Source: Azospirillum sp.
Lineage (GTDB): Bacteria; Pseudomonadota; Alphaproteobacteria; Azospirillales; Azospirillaceae
Direction of reading: 5' to 3'
Assembly (NCBI GenBank): GCA_027486405.1
Contig: JAIXPD010000024.1
Location: 186,001-250,000 of the forward strand
DNA length: 64,000 nt
Below, piece by piece: positions 1-8,040 of the stretch. The position numbers and the translations under genes were made by a program. A model generated the notes under the pieces. It had not been told where the DNA came from. It saw only the letters and a program-made list of their open reading frames with translations, and did no database searches. Position 1 is the stretch's first letter; each line of letters begins with the position of its first letter.

Positions 1-832
1 ACACGCCCAGCAGCAGCACGATGCCGAAATCCTGCAAGGCTTCCCCACCGAACAGCGCCAGCGGGATGACCGACAGGAAGGTGCACATCGAGGTGCCGAC
101 GGTGCGGTTCAGCGTTTCGTTGATCGACAGGTCGATCAGATCGCGCAAGGGCATCTTCTTGTAGACGCGCAGATTTTCGCGCATCCGGTCATAGACGACG
201 ACCTTGTCGTTGATCGAATAGCCCATGATGGTCAGGATCGCCGCCACCGCCACCAGATTGAACTGCAACCCGGTGATGGCGTAGAAGCCGACGATCTTGG
301 TGATGTCGAGCAGCAGCGTGACGACCGCCCCAAGCCCGAACTGCCATTCGAAGCGGAACCAGATGTAGAGCAGCATCGCCACCATGGCGAGGCCGAGCGC
401 CAACATGCCGTTGGTGAACAGCTCGCCGCTGACCGACGCGCCGACCGCTTCCACCCGGCGGACCTGGGTCCCGGGGATGGAGGCGGCCAGGGTGGCCCGC
501 ACCTTGTCGGCGGCGGCCTGCTGGGCGGCGTCGTCGCCGGGCTGGCGTTCCAGGCGGATCAGCACATCCTGGTTGGAGCCGAACTCCTGCAACGCCACCT
601 GCCCCATGCCCAGGCCGGTCAGCGTGTGGCGGAGCGAGGCGAAATCGGTGGCCTGCGGGGTGCGCGCCTCGATCACGATGCCGCCCCGGAAGTCGATGCC
701 GTAATTCAGCCCCGGGTGGAAGAACAGGATGATCGAGGCGATGGACAGGAACGCCGACATGATGAGGCCGGCGAAGCGGCCGTTCATGAACGGGATCTTG
801 GTGTTGTCAGGAACCAGACGAAGCCGGAACAT
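1..832 (-). CDS. secF: SecF, protein translocase subunit (C-terminus off the left edge)
   Basis: SecF forms the SecDF membrane complex that uses the proton gradient to help SecYEG pull exported proteins across the inner membrane. The 277 visible residues begin MFRLRLVPDNTKIPF, followed by a first membrane segment, the periplasmic motif GLNYGIDFRGG and the membrane block LALGLAMVAMLLYIWFRFEW, then GYSINDKVVVYDRMREN, which is characteristic of SecF. The gene runs leftwards and its 3' end lies outside the window. An upstream GAGGAGG gives a good ribosome site for the ATG at 830-832. It starts 12 bases after secD, so the two are one operon, as is usual. Confidence 0.96.
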   Translation of the reverse strand, partial: MFRLRLVPDNTKIPFMNGRFAGLIMSAFLSIASIILFFHPGLNYGIDFRGGIVIEARTPQATDFASLRHTLTGLGMGQVALQEFGSNQDVLIRLERQPGDDAAQQAAADKVRATLAASIPGTQVRRVEAVGASVSGELFTNGMLALGLAMVAMLLYIWFRFEWQFGLGAVVTLLLDITKIVGFYAITGLQFNLVAVAAILTIMGYSINDKVVVYDRMRENLRVYKKMPLRDLIDLSINETLNRTVGTSMCTFLSVIPLALFGGEALQDFGIVLLLGV

Positions 833-844
833 GGAATGACCTCC

Positions 845-2443
845 TCAAACCGGCAGCGCGGCGGGCCGCGTCTGGCGCAGCCACGTCACCATCATCAACC
901 GAACCAGGACGGTGGCGGTGAACATGGAAATCAGAATGCCGAGCGTGATGGTGACGGCGAACCCCTTGATGGTCCCGGTGCCGAAGATGAACAGCAGCGC
1001 CATCTTGATCGCCGTCGTCAGATTGGAGTCGACGATGGTGCTGTAGGCGCGGCTGAACCCGGCCTCCATCGAGGCGTAGACGCCCCGGCCCTTCTTCGTC
1101 TCCTCGCGGATGCGCTCGTTGATCAGGATGTTGGCGTCCACCGCCAGACCCAGCGTCAGCAGCACACCGGCGATGCCCGGCAGGGTCAGGGTGGCTTGCA
1201 GCATCGACAGGGTGGCCAGCGTCAGCACGATGTTGATGAGCAGCGCGAAGCAGGCGAACGCCCCGAACAGCCCATAGGACGCGATCATGTAGACGCAGAC
1301 CAGGGCAAAGCCGACGGCGACCGCCGTCAGGCCGGCGCGGATCGAATCAGCGCCCAGATCGGGACCGACCGTGCGCTCCTCGATCACCTTCAACGGGGCG
1401 GGCAAGGCACCGGCGCGCAGCAGAACCGCCAGATCGTTGGCGGTGGCGGCGGAGAAATTGCCGCTGATCTGGCCGCGCCCACCGGTGATCGGCTCGCGGA
1501 TGACCGGCGCGCTGATGACCTTGTTGTCCAGCACGATGGCGAAGGGACGGCCGACATTCACCTTGGTGATTTCGGCGAAGCGGTTCGCCCCGGCGCTGTT
1601 GAATTCGAAATTCACCACCCACTCGCCGCTCTGGGAGTTGGTGGAGGCCGTCGCGTTCTTCAGCGTGGCCCCGTCAACCTCAACCTTCTTGCGGATGACG
1701 TAGGCGGTCTGCCCACGGCCCCCCTCGGTGGAGGGCAGGATTTCCGACCCCGGAGGGGCGCGGCCGGTGGAGGGATCGGCGTTGGTGTCGACCAGACGGA
1801 AGGTCATCTTGGCGGTGGTGCCGAGCAGACGCTTGACCCGGTCGGGGTCCTCCACGCCGGGCAACTGGACCAGGATGCGGTCGGCCCCCTGGCGCGCGAT
1901 CGTCGGCTCGTTCACGCCGGTCTCGTCGATGCGACGGCGGACGATTTCGATGGATTGTTCGATGGCCTGGGTGGCGCGGTCGCGCAGGGCGACTTCGCTA
2001 AGCGTCACGGTCAGGGTGTTGCCGTTGGTCGACACGGTGATGTCGGGCTGACCGCCGCCCATCGCCACGCCGCCCACCGGGTTGGCCAGACCGCGCAGCG
2101 CCTTCACGGCGTCGTCGGTCTGGGCGGTGTCGCGCAACTGGACGGTCAGGCCGCGATCACCGGGGGTGATGGCGGTGTAACCGACGTTGGCGGTGCGCAA
2201 CTGCTGCCGCGCCCCGTCCACCAGCCCTTCGACCCGGTCACGGATGACCGTGGCCATATCGACTTCGAGCAACAGATGCGATCCGCCGCGCAGGTCGAGA
2301 CCCAGGGCCACCCGGCTGTTGGCGTACCAGCCGGGCAAACTGGCCAGCGTCTCGCGGCCCAGGAAGTTCGGCAGCATCACAATGAACCCGGCGACGCAGG
2401 TCGCCACGATCATATAAATCTTCCAGCGCGAAAAATAGAGCAT
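845..2443 (-). CDS. secD: SecD, protein translocase subunit
   Basis: SecD, 532 residues, partner of SecF in proton-driven preprotein translocation. The first membrane segment (about residues 8-27) is followed by GLDLRGGSHLLLEVD, the conserved start of the periplasmic P1 region, then the large periplasmic domain and a block of five membrane segments after about residue 370, including LTLGLAVDANILINERIREE, the SecD transmembrane signature. Length is within the alphaproteobacterial range. It lies between yajC (39 bases upstream) and secF (12 bases downstream) on the same strand, the standard yajC-secD-secF order. Confidence 0.97.
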   Translation of the reverse strand: MLYFSRWKIYMIVATCVAGFIVMLPNFLGRETLASLPGWYANSRVALGLDLRGGSHLLLEVDMATVIRDRVEGLVDGARQQLRTANVGYTAITPGDRGLTVQLRDTAQTDDAVKALRGLANPVGGVAMGGGQPDITVSTNGNTLTVTLSEVALRDRATQAIEQSIEIVRRRIDETGVNEPTIARQGADRILVQLPGVEDPDRVKRLLGTTAKMTFRLVDTNADPSTGRAPPGSEILPSTEGGRGQTAYVIRKKVEVDGATLKNATASTNSQSGEWVVNFEFNSAGANRFAEITKVNVGRPFAIVLDNKVISAPVIREPITGGRGQISGNFSAATANDLAVLLRAGALPAPLKVIEERTVGPDLGADSIRAGLTAVAVGFALVCVYMIASYGLFGAFACFALLINIVLTLATLSMLQATLTLPGIAGVLLTLGLAVDANILINERIREETKKGRGVYASMEAGFSRAYSTIVDSNLTTAIKMALLFIFGTGTIKGFAVTITLGILISMFTATVLVRLMMVTWLRQTRPAALPV

Positions 2444-2482
2444 GCGTCACTCGAATCCGATTTGACGTCCGGCGAGGCCGGA

Positions 2483-2902
2483 TTACTTGCGACCCAACAG
2501 CTTGCCAAGAACACCGCCAGCGGCGGGCGCGTCCTCGGTCTTGGCCTCTTCGGGGGCGGCGGTGTCGCCGGGCTTGCCGTTGGCCGGTTCGGTCTTGGCA
2601 AGCACGAGGTTGATGGTGGAGCGCAGGCAACGCACGCGGACGTTTTCGGCGATTTCGACGGTGACTTCGTCGTCCGAACCGACCTTCGTCACAACGCCGA
2701 TGATGCCGCCGCCGGTCACGACGCGGTCGCCGCGACGGATGGCCGACAGCATGGCCTTGTGCTCCTTCATCTTCTTTTGCTGCGGACGGATCAGCAGGAA
2801 GTAGAAGACGACGAAGATCAGAATCAGCGGCAGAAACTGCACAATCATGTCACCACCGGCTGCGGGCGCGGCGGTCTGTGCGTAAGCCGTCGAAACGAAC
2901 AT
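2483..2902 (-). CDS. yajC: YajC, Sec translocon accessory subunit
   Basis: YajC is a small single-pass inner-membrane protein that associates with SecDF. The 139-residue product has an N-terminal stretch MFVSTAYAQTAAPAAGG, a membrane helix around residues 22-40 and the family signature LLIRPQQKKMKEH directly after it, then the small cytoplasmic domain (GDRVVTGGGIIGVV). The C-terminal tail after about residue 105 is Ala/Glu/Pro-rich and looks disordered. The ATG is preceded by AAAAGGAG at good spacing. It is the first gene of the yajC-secD-secF operon. Confidence 0.96.
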   Translation of the reverse strand: MFVSTAYAQTAAPAAGGDMIVQFLPLILIFVVFYFLLIRPQQKKMKEHKAMLSAIRRGDRVVTGGGIIGVVTKVGSDDEVTVEIAENVRVRCLRSTINLVLAKTEPANGKPGDTAAPEEAKTEDAPAAGGVLGKLLGRK

Positions 2903-2961
2903 CTGGGAGCTCCTTTTGGGTTGGTCTCGCGCGGGATCGGCGTTCCGCCGGGACGCCCGCG

Positions 2962-2989
2962 ACTATAGCCGCCCATGCTTGGGATGCAA
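2962..2989 (-). promoter_or_regulatory. Candidate sigma-70 promoter for yajC-secD-secF
   Basis: Read on the minus strand, TTGCAT (2984-2989) is separated by 16 bases from TATAGT (2962-2967), a good -10 with a poor -35. It lies about 60 bases upstream of the yajC start and points toward it. The gap to the divergent DUF815 gene is short, so the element probably lies in a shared regulatory region. Assigned from consensus only. Confidence 0.4.
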
Positions 2990-3127
2990 CGGTGATGCGC
3001 CATCATCCGGGGTTTGGCGGCGGCTTGTGCGCCCGCACCGCTGTGATACCGTGCGGGCGCGTCGCAAAGATGGCGACGCCGCCGCCCGGTTTCCATGAAA
3101 AATTCGCGCAAAGGTGCCTGGAAAACG

Positions 3128-3985
3128 ATGTCCGCCGACGATTTGATCCCGCTTCTGACCCGCATCGCCGACGCGCTCGACCGTCTGGCCCCGCCGCCGC
3201 CCGCCCGGCTCGACATCAGCGCCGCCGACGCCTTCGTCTGGCACGCCGACCCCGACCGTCTCGACCCGGTCCCGTCGGTCAACCGGGTGGACATCGCCCT
3301 GTTGCAGGGGGTGGAGCGGCAGCGTGACATCCTGCTCGACAACACCCGGCGGTTCGCCGATGGCCTGCCCGCCAACAACGCCCTGCTGTGGGGCGCGCGC
3401 GGGGCGGGCAAAAGCTCGCTCGTCAAATCGGTGCACGCGGCGGTGTGCCAGGAGCGTCCGGGCGGGTTGGCCCTGGTGGAAATCCATCGGGAGGACATCC
3501 CCACCCTGCCCCGCCTGCTGGCCCGACTGAAGGGCGAGGACCGCCGCTTCATCCTGTTCTGCGACGATCTGTCCTTTGATCACGACGACGCGCATTACAA
3601 GTCATTGAAAGCGGTGCTCGACGGCGGGATCGAAGGGCGGCCGGACAATGTGGTGTTCTACGCCACCTCCAACCGCCGCCATCTGATGCCGCGCGACATG
3701 ATCGAGAACGAACGCTCCACCGCCATCAATCCGGCGGAAGCGGTCGAGGAAAAGGTTTCGCTGTCCGACCGTTTCGGCCTGTGGCTGGGCTTCCACAATT
3801 GCGACCAGAGCACCTATTTCGCCATGATCGAGGGCTACGCCCGCCATTTCGGCCTGGACGTGTCCGACGAGCAACTGCACGCCGAGGCGGTCGAATGGTC
3901 GGTCACGCGCGGCAGCCGGTCGGGCCGTGTCGCGTGGCAGTTCATCCAGGACCTGGCGGGCCGTCTCGGAACACCCCTTCGCTGA
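3128..3985 (+). CDS. DUF815-family AAA-type ATPase
   Basis: A cytoplasmic P-loop ATPase of the DUF815 family; no reaction is established for the family. From the chosen ATG it is 285 residues. A helical N-terminus is followed by a Walker A motif GARGAGKSS (about residues 89-97), a Walker B-like RFILFCDDLSFD (about 138-149) and the segment FYATSNRRHLMPRDM, typical of DUF815. An alternative ATG lies at 3095. I chose 3128 because it gives the family's usual N-terminus (MSADDLIPLLTRIADAL) and has AAAGGTG upstream. The family is commonly found beside the LysM/LytM lipoprotein and yajC in alphaproteobacteria, as here. Its last 44 bases overlap the convergent lipoprotein gene. Confidence 0.88.
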   Translation: MSADDLIPLLTRIADALDRLAPPPPARLDISAADAFVWHADPDRLDPVPSVNRVDIALLQGVERQRDILLDNTRRFADGLPANNALLWGARGAGKSSLVKSVHAAVCQERPGGLALVEIHREDIPTLPRLLARLKGEDRRFILFCDDLSFDHDDAHYKSLKAVLDGGIEGRPDNVVFYATSNRRHLMPRDMIENERSTAINPAEAVEEKVSLSDRFGLWLGFHNCDQSTYFAMIEGYARHFGLDVSDEQLHAEAVEWSVTRGSRSGRVAWQFIQDLAGRLGTPLR

Positions 3986-5540
3986 CCGGCGGCTTGCGGT
4001 CCATCTGGCCGCTGGGATCCACCGCCTGGCTGCCCTTGCGCAGCTCGAAATGAAGCTGCGGGCTGGTCACGGAACCGGTCTGACCGACCCGCCCGATGGT
4101 CTGCCCGCGCTTCACCGTCGCCCCGCGCTCCACCTCGATCCGGTCGAGGTGGGCGTAGGCGGTGATCCAACCGTCGGCGTGCTTGACGAGCAGCAGATTG
4201 CCAAAGCCGCGCAGTTCGTTGCCCGCGTAGGCGACGATGCCGTTGTCGGCGGCGACCACCGGAGTCCCCTTGGCCGCCGCGATGTTCAGGCCGTCGTTGT
4301 GCAGGCCGTCCGGCTTGGGGCCGTAGCTGGAGATCAAGCGCCCCTTGACCGGCCAGAGGAACCGCGTGCCGCCGCGCGGCGGGGGAGCCGCGTCGGGATT
4401 CGCCTCCGCCGTCTTGGATTCGGCCGCCTTGCTGTCCTTGCTGTCAGCCGGTTTGACCGGCGGGGTCGGCGCGGCGGCGCTGGTCGGAGCGGGCGCGACC
4501 GGAGCCGCCGCCTTGCCGAAATCCGGCTTGGCCCCGGGGGTTGGCACGCTGGCCACCTCCGTTGCGGGTGATTCGGTGCCGCTGTTGCGTCCGGTCGGCA
4601 GGCTGGGCGGGGTCGGCGCGGCCGTTGGTGCGGCGGCTGGCGCGGGCGAGACCGCAGCGGCGGGCGTGGCGTCGGCGGACGCGTCCGGCTTGTGCCCAGG
4701 CGGGCGCAGCGTCACCGGGCCTTGCCCTGGCTGGTAGACGGGGTCGGCCTCGGCGCTGGACACCGGGGCGGTTCCGGGTTTGGTCAAGGGGATCGGGGCA
4801 CCTGACACCGTGGCCGTGCTCGTCCCCCCGCTGATCGTTGTCGGCGCGTCCGCCGGGGCGGTCGGGGTGATCGGTGTGGGCGCGGCTCCCCCCGGCGGGG
4901 CCAGTTCCGCCGCCTGGATCGCGGAGCGCGACCCCCGCCCGGCGTTGGTCGCCGGGGCGGTGGCGCTGGTCGTCGGAGCCTCCGACAGGGTGGTGACGGT
5001 GGGCGTTGCGGCGTCCGGCGCGCTGGCCACGGCGGTCGAAGCGCCAGCGCCCGGCGACCCAGGACCCGGCAGGCGCAGCGTCTGGCCCGGCTGCACCGCG
5101 TAGGGTGGCGTCAGATTGTTCAGGCGGGTCAACTCGCTGACGTCGACGTTGTTCATGCGCGAAATGCCATAGAGCGTGTCGCCGCGCTGAACCACATAAT
5201 TGCGGGCGGAGGGCAGAACCAGCTTTTGCCCGGCTTCCAGCTTGTAGGGTGGCGAGAGGCGATTCGCGTCGATCAGGTCGCGCAGCGGCACGTTGTGACG
5301 GCGCGCAACGATGTAGGCGCTGTCGCCCTTCTGAACGGTGATGCTGTCGGTTCCGGTGGCGTCCACCGGGGGCGTGCCGCCCTTGTTGACGACGGGGGCG
5401 AGGTCGCCCGCCCGCTCGCACGCGGCCAGCGCCAGAACCAGCAGCGACGCGGAGGCGAGGCGGCGGGCGCGACCGCGCATCAGGCGGAACGAACCTGTTG
5501 CGGCGGGTCCGACAGCGGCGGAACGATGCAAACGGGTCAC
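3942..5540 (-). CDS. LysM/degenerate LytM (NlpD-like) envelope lipoprotein
   Basis: Predicted outer-membrane lipoprotein, 532 residues. A lipobox LALAAC puts the lipidated Cys near residue 41. Two LysM peptidoglycan-binding repeats follow (about 67-112 and 113-158, each with a KGD/RGD-type start and an LVLP/LRLP end), then a long Pro/Ala/Thr linker and a C-terminal M23/LytM domain (about 395-515). Zinc ligands look lost: the usual HxGxD reads NDGLN and the usual HLHFE reads QLHFE. By comparison with NlpD this suggests an activator of cell-wall amidases rather than a peptidase. The GTG at 5540 has GGAGG just upstream; an ATG at 5480 (MRGRARRLASAS) would give a more compact signal peptide. Often annotated simply as M23 peptidase. 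Confidence 0.88.
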   Translation of the reverse strand: MTRLHRSAAVGPAATGSFRLMRGRARRLASASLLVLALAACERAGDLAPVVNKGGTPPVDATGTDSITVQKGDSAYIVARRHNVPLRDLIDANRLSPPYKLEAGQKLVLPSARNYVVQRGDTLYGISRMNNVDVSELTRLNNLTPPYAVQPGQTLRLPGPGSPGAGASTAVASAPDAATPTVTTLSEAPTTSATAPATNAGRGSRSAIQAAELAPPGGAAPTPITPTAPADAPTTISGGTSTATVSGAPIPLTKPGTAPVSSAEADPVYQPGQGPVTLRPPGHKPDASADATPAAAVSPAPAAAPTAAPTPPSLPTGRNSGTESPATEVASVPTPGAKPDFGKAAAPVAPAPTSAAAPTPPVKPADSKDSKAAESKTAEANPDAAPPPRGGTRFLWPVKGRLISSYGPKPDGLHNDGLNIAAAKGTPVVAADNGIVAYAGNELRGFGNLLLVKHADGWITAYAHLDRIEVERGATVKRGQTIGRVGQTGSVTSPQLHFELRKGSQAVDPSGQMDRKPPVSEGVFRDGPPGPG

Positions 5541-5631
5541 AGAACCTCCCGAAGAAAACCGCGTTCAACGCGCCGGAGCGCGCCGGGCACGGGCTGCCGC
5601 CCGGACCGGTCGCCCGTATCCGGCGGACCAA

Positions 5632-5657
5632 CCGAGACACCACCCCGAGACACCACC
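5632..5657. repeat. Perfect 13-bp tandem duplication
   Basis: CCGAGACACCACC occurs twice head to tail in the 188-base gap between the LysM/LytM lipoprotein gene and surE. In many relatives a protein-L-isoaspartate methyltransferase gene (pcm) sits between surE and this lipoprotein; no such ORF is present here. The duplication may be a deletion scar, but two copies of 13 bases can also arise by simple slippage. Confidence 0.6.
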
Positions 5658-5728
5658 AACGACGGGTTGATCCGTCAAGTCTTTTGCGTCGCGCACCCCC
5701 GCAACCGCAAGGGTGCGCGCGCGTCCGG

Positions 5729-6511
5729 TCACGCAAACGCCTGTGTCAGGGTTTGCAGGGTCGGGGTGTGGGTGAGATCCAGGTCAATCGGCGTGATCGA
5801 AATGCCGCCGTGGAACACCGTGTGGATGTCAGTGTCCTCGGTCACATCCGCTTCGCCGCGCAGGGTGCCGATCCAGATGTAGGGCTTGCCGCGCGGATCC
5901 ACCCGCTCGACCAGCTCGTCGCCGATCTTGCGTTTGCCATGGCGGACCACCTTGACGCCCGTCACCGCGTCCGCCGGGCAGGCCGGGAAATTGACGTTCA
6001 GCAGAACGTTTTTCGGCCAGGCCACCGTCAACGTCTTGCGCACCACGTCCGCCCCATGGGCGATCGCCGCCGACCAGTCGATGGGGTGGCCCGGCTCGTA
6101 ATGCTGGCTCAGCGCGATGGAGGGGACGCCGAGCAGCGTTCCTTCCATCGCGGCGGCGATGGTCCCGGAATAGGTCACATCCTCGCCGATGTTGGACCCC
6201 TGGTTGACGCCGGACAGGATCAGCGTCGGACGGGCGTCCTTCATCACATGGTTGATCGCCAGCAGCACGCAATCGGTCGGCGTGCCGTCCACGGTGAAGC
6301 GCCGCTCGTCCAGCTTGCGCAGACGCAGGGGGCGGTTGATGGTCAGCGAGTGGCTGGCCGCCGACTGCTCCATCTCCGGGGCGACCACCCAGACATCCTC
6401 GGTCAACGACCGGGCGATGCCCTCCAGCACCTTCAGCCCCTGGGCGTGGATGCCGTCGTCGTTGGTGACGAGGATGCGGGCGTTCGTCAGGTCGAGCGGT
6501 GCGTCGAACAT
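5729..6511 (-). CDS. surE: 5'-nucleotidase SurE
   Basis: SurE is a divalent-metal-dependent 5'/3'-nucleotidase of the cytoplasm, important for stationary-phase survival. The 260-residue product shows the N-terminal metal-binding motif ILVTNDDGIHAQG (residues about 12-24) and the SGVNQGSNIGEDVTYSGT block (about 95-112) that holds the conserved Asn and the family signature. Its ATG overlaps the serS stop codon by one base (TGATG), so the two genes are translationally coupled, a pairing common in alphaproteobacteria. Confidence 0.97.
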   Translation of the reverse strand: MFDAPLDLTNARILVTNDDGIHAQGLKVLEGIARSLTEDVWVVAPEMEQSAASHSLTINRPLRLRKLDERRFTVDGTPTDCVLLAINHVMKDARPTLILSGVNQGSNIGEDVTYSGTIAAAMEGTLLGVPSIALSQHYEPGHPIDWSAAIAHGADVVRKTLTVAWPKNVLLNVNFPACPADAVTGVKVVRHGKRKIGDELVERVDPRGKPYIWIGTLRGEADVTEDTDIHTVFHGGISITPIDLDLTHTPTLQTLTQAFA

Positions 6512-7782
6512 CAGGCGGTGATCCTCTCAAGCCCGCGCATGTACGGGCGCAGGGCCTCCGGCACCAGGATGGAGCCGTCGGGCTGCTGGTAATTTTCCAG
6601 AACCGCGATCAGGCAGCGGCCCACGGCAACGCCCGACCCGTTCAGGGTGTGCAGATATTGAGTTTGCTTCTCGCCCTTGGCGCGGCAACGGGCCTTCATG
6701 CGGCGGGCCTGGAAATCGCCGCAGTTCGACACGCTGGAAATCTCGCGGTAGGCGTTCTGCCCCGGCAGCCACACCTCGATGTCGTAGGTCTTGCGCGAGG
6801 AAAAGCCCATGTCGCCGGTGCACAGCACGATGGTGCGGTAGGGCAGCCCCAACCGTTCGAGCACCGTTTCGGCGCAACGAACCATCCGCTGGTGCTCCTC
6901 CTCCGACTGGTCGGGGGTGGCGATGCCGACCATCTCGACCTTCCAGAACTGGTGCTGGCGGATCATGCCGCGCGTGTCGCGCCCGGCGGACCCGGCTTCG
7001 GCGCGGAAGCAGGGGGTCAGCGCGGTGTAGCGCAGCGGCAAATCCTCGCTGGGAACGATCTGGTCGTTGACCAGATTGGTCAGCGGCACTTCGGAGGTCG
7101 GGATCAGGTAATGATCCGACCCGGTGGTCTTGAACAGATCCTCTTCAAACTTCGGCAACTGGCCGGTGCCGAACAGGGCGTTGTCGCGCACCATCAGCGG
7201 CGGAGCGATTTCGGTGTAGCCGTTTTCGCTGGTGTGGATGTCCAGCATGAAATCGGCCAGGGCGCGTTCCAGGCGGGCCAAACCGCCCTTCAGCACGGTG
7301 AAGCGCGCACCCGACATGCGGGCCGCCGCCTCGAAATCCATCAGGCCGAGCGCCTCGCCCAATTCATAATGTTGCTTGGGGTTGGCGATCTCCGGCGGAG
7401 TTCCCCAGCGACGCAGTTCAACGTTGGCGGTTTCATCCGGCCCATCGGGCACGTCGGCGGCGGGGATGTTGGGCAGGCTGGCCAGCAGGGTGTCCAGTTC
7501 CGCCCCCAGACGGCGTTCCTCTTCCTCCACCAGGGGCAGACGCTCTTTCAGCGCGGCCATTTCGTCCAGGATGGGTTGGGCGTCGCGGCCCTCGCGCTTG
7601 GCGACGCCGATTTCCTTGGCCGCTTCGTTCCGGCGGGCCTGCATGTCCTGCATCTGGGTCTGCGCGGCGCGGCGGCGGCTGTCCAGCTCGATCACGGAGG
7701 ACGACAGCGCCGCCAATCCCCGGCGGCCAAGGCCACGGTCGAAGGCTTCGGGATTTTCTCGGATGGCGCGAAGGTCGTGCAT
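6511..7782 (-). CDS. serS: Seryl-tRNA synthetase
   Basis: Class II aminoacyl-tRNA synthetase that charges tRNA-Ser with serine using ATP. The 423-residue protein has the N-terminal long coiled-coil arm (about residues 1-105, rich in Arg/Glu/Ala heptads) followed by the catalytic core: motif 2 [21 protein letters not shown] and motif 3 [18 protein letters not shown] near the C-terminus. The ATG at 7782 has no recognisable Shine-Dalgarno, whereas a short ORF ending 34 bases upstream has an excellent one (separate entry). Confidence 0.98.
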   Translation of the reverse strand: MHDLRAIRENPEAFDRGLGRRGLAALSSSVIELDSRRRAAQTQMQDMQARRNEAAKEIGVAKREGRDAQPILDEMAALKERLPLVEEEERRLGAELDTLLASLPNIPAADVPDGPDETANVELRRWGTPPEIANPKQHYELGEALGLMDFEAAARMSGARFTVLKGGLARLERALADFMLDIHTSENGYTEIAPPLMVRDNALFGTGQLPKFEEDLFKTTGSDHYLIPTSEVPLTNLVNDQIVPSEDLPLRYTALTPCFRAEAGSAGRDTRGMIRQHQFWKVEMVGIATPDQSEEEHQRMVRCAETVLERLGLPYRTIVLCTGDMGFSSRKTYDIEVWLPGQNAYREISSVSNCGDFQARRMKARCRAKGEKQTQYLHTLNGSGVAVGRCLIAVLENYQQPDGSILVPEALRPYMRGLERITA

Positions 7783-7816
7783 GGCTCGAACATCGAAAAA
7801 GACAGTGGGTGGATGG

Positions 7817-7894
7817 TTATACGGCGCGCACCGGGGAAGATCCAGCGCCAGGGGAACCGGATCGTCGGGTGTCTTTGCCTTGCTCTGTTGGCAT
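7817..7894 (-). CDS. Candidate 25-residue leader peptide upstream of serS
   Basis: A short ORF, out of frame with serS, begins at an ATG (7892-7894) preceded by GGAGG with 8-base spacing, the strongest ribosome site in this neighbourhood, and stops 34 bases before the serS ATG. It encodes [18 protein letters not shown] then SSPVRAV, with four Ser codons (TCC, TCC, TCT, TCC) in its second half. The serS start itself lacks a Shine-Dalgarno. The peptide may couple or sense translation upstream of serS. It is too short for homology to help, and a TATAAC near its stop could instead be a serS promoter, which would leave the ORF outside the transcript. Confidence 0.4.
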   Translation of the reverse strand: MPTEQGKDTRRSGSPGAGSSPVRAV

Positions 7895-8040
7895 GGCCGT
7901 CACCTCCAAGCGGCTTTGGACAGCGGCGGATCGTCGCGTCACTGTGCCGTTTGCGTTGCGCCGCCGTAACGCGCGGGACCAAACCCGGTGACACCGCCAC
8001 AACAACCGCAACAACCGCAACACCATGGGAGATGACGGGC

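Noticed and set aside
626-2968. 780-residue plus-strand ORF over secD and yajC
   Set aside because: Exactly antisense to two strongly supported genes; Gln/His/Arg/Gly-rich composition typical of GC-rich shadow frames.
5690-5719. GC-rich 9-bp hairpin after surE
   Set aside because: No T-tract on either strand, so I did not call it a terminator.
7999-8024. Short CAACAACCG repeat before the MFS gene
   Set aside because: Only two to three imperfect 9-base units; simple-sequence slippage with no evident role.
6499-8040. Long N-terminal extension of the MFS gene in the same frame
   Set aside because: It runs antisense through serS; the transporter starts near 8041 with its own ribosome site.
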